DNA from: Prolixibacteraceae bacterium | GTDB taxonomy: Bacteria; Bacteroidota; Bacteroidia; Bacteroidales; Prolixibacteraceae | NCBI GenBank assembly: GCA_007116765.1 | Contig: SKHV01000266.1 | Coordinates: forward strand, 1-7,317 | DNA: 7,317 bases | Direction of reading: 5' to 3' | Part shown: positions 5,952 through 7,317 of the stretch, piece after piece | Layout: every line of letters starts with the position of its first letter | Position numbering within the stretch: the first letter of the stretch is position 1 | The notes under the pieces: generated by a model | What the model was told of the DNA's origin: nothing | Databases searched by the model: none | What the model saw: the letters and a program-made list of their open reading frames with translations, nothing else | Translations under genes and position numbers: made by a program

Positions 5952-7287
5952 GCATTACAACCGATTATTGATTGTCAGGATAATTGCAGTAGTTCTAATG
6001 GCCGTGGTATTGGGTTGGTGTGTTGCTAGTGCATATTCGTTGTTCCTTGTCGTGTTTTTAATTTGTATGGAAGTAATCCTGATATGGGAGCTTTTTCGTT
6101 TTATGACCCGCACCAACCGGCAAATAAGTTTTTTTATCCAAGCCATTAAAAACGACGATACTACGCTTAGGTTTCCCGTAAAAACAGGCAACTCAATAAT
6201 AAACGATTTACATAGGAGTTTGAACGAGTTGAATGTTGTGTTGCAGGAAACCAAATTAAAAAGCCGGATAAAGGAACGCTACTTCAGCGAAATTATTCAG
6301 AATATTGGTACGGGCGTAATGGTTTTCAACCCGAAAGGCTTTGTTATTGAAGCCAATCCTGCTGTTTTGGAATTGATTGGCTTGCAGCATTTAACTCATT
6401 TATCGCAACTCGACCGGGTTGACAGCAATTTTAAGCTGGAACTTGAAAAAGTGGCCCATTCGCATAAGCAAGTAATAACTTTGCGAAAGCCCGGCGGGCA
6501 GGTGCAACTTATTACCCGCTGTTCGGTAATTAACCTCAAAGACGAAGAAATGAAGTTGCTCACCTTGCAGGATATAAGAGGCGAACTTGAGCGCAAGGAG
6601 CTTGACTCGTGGATAAGGCTCATCAGGGTGCTAAGCCACGAAATAATGAATTCGCTTGCGCCGGTTACTTCCATAGCACAGTCGTTGCGCGATATCTGGA
6701 AAAATAAAGCCGGTAATGCTAGTCAGATGTCCAATGCCGAGGCGGTTGAGAGCACCATTGGCGGGCTCGAAGTAATTGGAGAAAGGGGAGAAGGCCTTAT
6801 CCGTTTTGTGCAAAGCTATCGAATGCTTACCAGGGTGCCGGTGCCCAATATTGAAAAGGTAAGTGTGTGTAATCTTTTCGATCGGCTTAGTATATTGGTT
6901 TCACCACTAAAACCCGAATTTGGAGTTTCGATTAAATTTATCGTGCCCAAAACTAATTTCGATGTGCTTATCGACGAGCAAATGATGGTGCAAGTTATTC
7001 TGAATTTAGTAAAGAATGCCGCCGAAGCCTTAAATAAAACCGAAAATCCGATGATTGAAATTGCGGCTGTTCAAAGAGAAGCTGGTAAAACTGAAATAAC
7101 TGTTATCGATAACGGCCCCGGCATCTCCGACGAAATAGTGGATGAAATATTTGTGCCGTTCTTCACCACCAAAGAAAGCGGTACAGGGATAGGCCTGAGT
7201 TATTCGCGCCAAATTATGCGTGCACATGGAGGGACTATTCAATGTAAAAAAAAAAAAGGGAGAACAATTTTTCGGTTGGTTTGGTGA
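5941..7287 (+). CDS. Membrane sensor histidine kinase with PAS region (NtrY/NtrB-like)
   Basis: A 448-residue kinase, the likely phosphodonor of the regulator just upstream; its ATG overlaps the regulator's last 11 bp, so translation is coupled. Two membrane helices (about 8-30 and 33-54) are joined by only a few residues, leaving no periplasmic sensor domain. A HAMP-like linker (about 55-105) and a PAS domain (about 112-210, with GVMVFNPKGFVIEANPAVLELIG) follow. The dimerisation H-box is VLSHEIMNSLAPV with His233. The ATPase lobe carries the N-box NLVKNAAEAL (Asn359), G1 DNGPGI (390-395), F-box FVPFFTTKESG and G2 GTGIGLS (414-420). All catalytic motifs are present and the length is normal. 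A 12-base adenine run near the 3' end encodes four Lys and is a possible slippage point. The 30 bases after the stop hold no feature I can support. Confidence 0.94.
   Translation: MGFKHYNRLLIVRIIAVVLMAVVLGWCVASAYSLFLVVFLICMEVILIWELFRFMTRTNRQISFFIQAIKNDDTTLRFPVKTGNSIINDLHRSLNELNVVLQETKLKSRIKERYFSEIIQNIGTGVMVFNPKGFVIEANPAVLELIGLQHLTHLSQLDRVDSNFKLELEKVAHSHKQVITLRKPGGQVQLITRCSVINLKDEEMKLLTLQDIRGELERKELDSWIRLIRVLSHEIMNSLAPVTSIAQSLRDIWKNKAGNASQMSNAEAVESTIGGLEVIGERGEGLIRFVQSYRMLTRVPVPNIEKVSVCNLFDRLSILVSPLKPEFGVSIKFIVPKTNFDVLIDEQMMVQVILNLVKNAAEALNKTENPMIEIAAVQREAGKTEITVIDNGPGISDEIVDEIFVPFFTTKESGTGIGLSYSRQIMRAHGGTIQCKKKKGRTIFRLVW
7246..7257 (+). repeat. A12 homopolymer inside the kinase gene
   Basis: Twelve consecutive adenines encode Lys436-Lys439 of the kinase, 10 codons before its stop. 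Loss or gain of one A would replace only the last residues beyond the ATP-binding motifs: 11 A gives a tail ending in FGDFLILLKV, 13 A a tail ending in SVGLVIF. Confidence 0.85.
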
Positions 7288-7317
7288 TTTTTTAATACTG
7301 TTAAAGGTATAGGTTTA

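Overview
The window looks like chromosomal DNA from a Bacteroidota bacterium, possibly a marine or anaerobic Marinilabiliales/Prolixibacter-type lineage, although the genus is a guess. Support comes from the protein families (Bacteroidota-style TolC, HlyD and NtrC-like regulator), A/T-rich leaders without Shine-Dalgarno sequences, and intergenic gaps filled with degenerate 7-9 bp tandem repeats.

Layout. 1-222 (+): 3' end of a DUF2442-like gene carrying an in-frame amber codon where a Trp is expected. 242-4334 (all -, transcribed right to left): a tripartite export operon in the order TolC-type outer-membrane factor (3012-4334), HlyD/MacA-type periplasmic adaptor (1640-2896), a four-helix-bundle protein of the 23S-rRNA-intervening-sequence (IVS) family (1078-1437), and a MacB/LolD-type ABC ATPase (242-940). 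4335-4586: divergent control region with a near-consensus sigma-54 promoter facing tolC and, upstream of it, two 17-bp TGT-N11-ACA sites centred 22 bp apart. 4587-7287 (+): an NtrC-type sigma-54 activator and its membrane histidine kinase, overlapping by 11 bp.

How it works together (inference): the kinase has two membrane helices, almost no periplasmic loop and a cytoplasmic PAS region. It would phosphorylate the regulator, which would bind the paired sites and drive sigma-54 transcription of the export genes. The ATPase has no FtsX/MacB permease partner in the window. The operon is followed only 19 bp later by the converging DUF2442 remnant, so the permease is either elsewhere or was lost by rearrangement.

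Most unusual part: the four-helix-bundle gene sits inside the export operon and is bracketed by two 8-bp-period tandem arrays in opposite orientation. Each array ends in register exactly on a stop codon. The two arrays are complementary in the transcript, so the insert resembles an rRNA IVS (hairpin plus four-helix ORF) placed in an mRNA. Three other short repeat tracts, each of a different family, occupy the remaining intergenic gaps.
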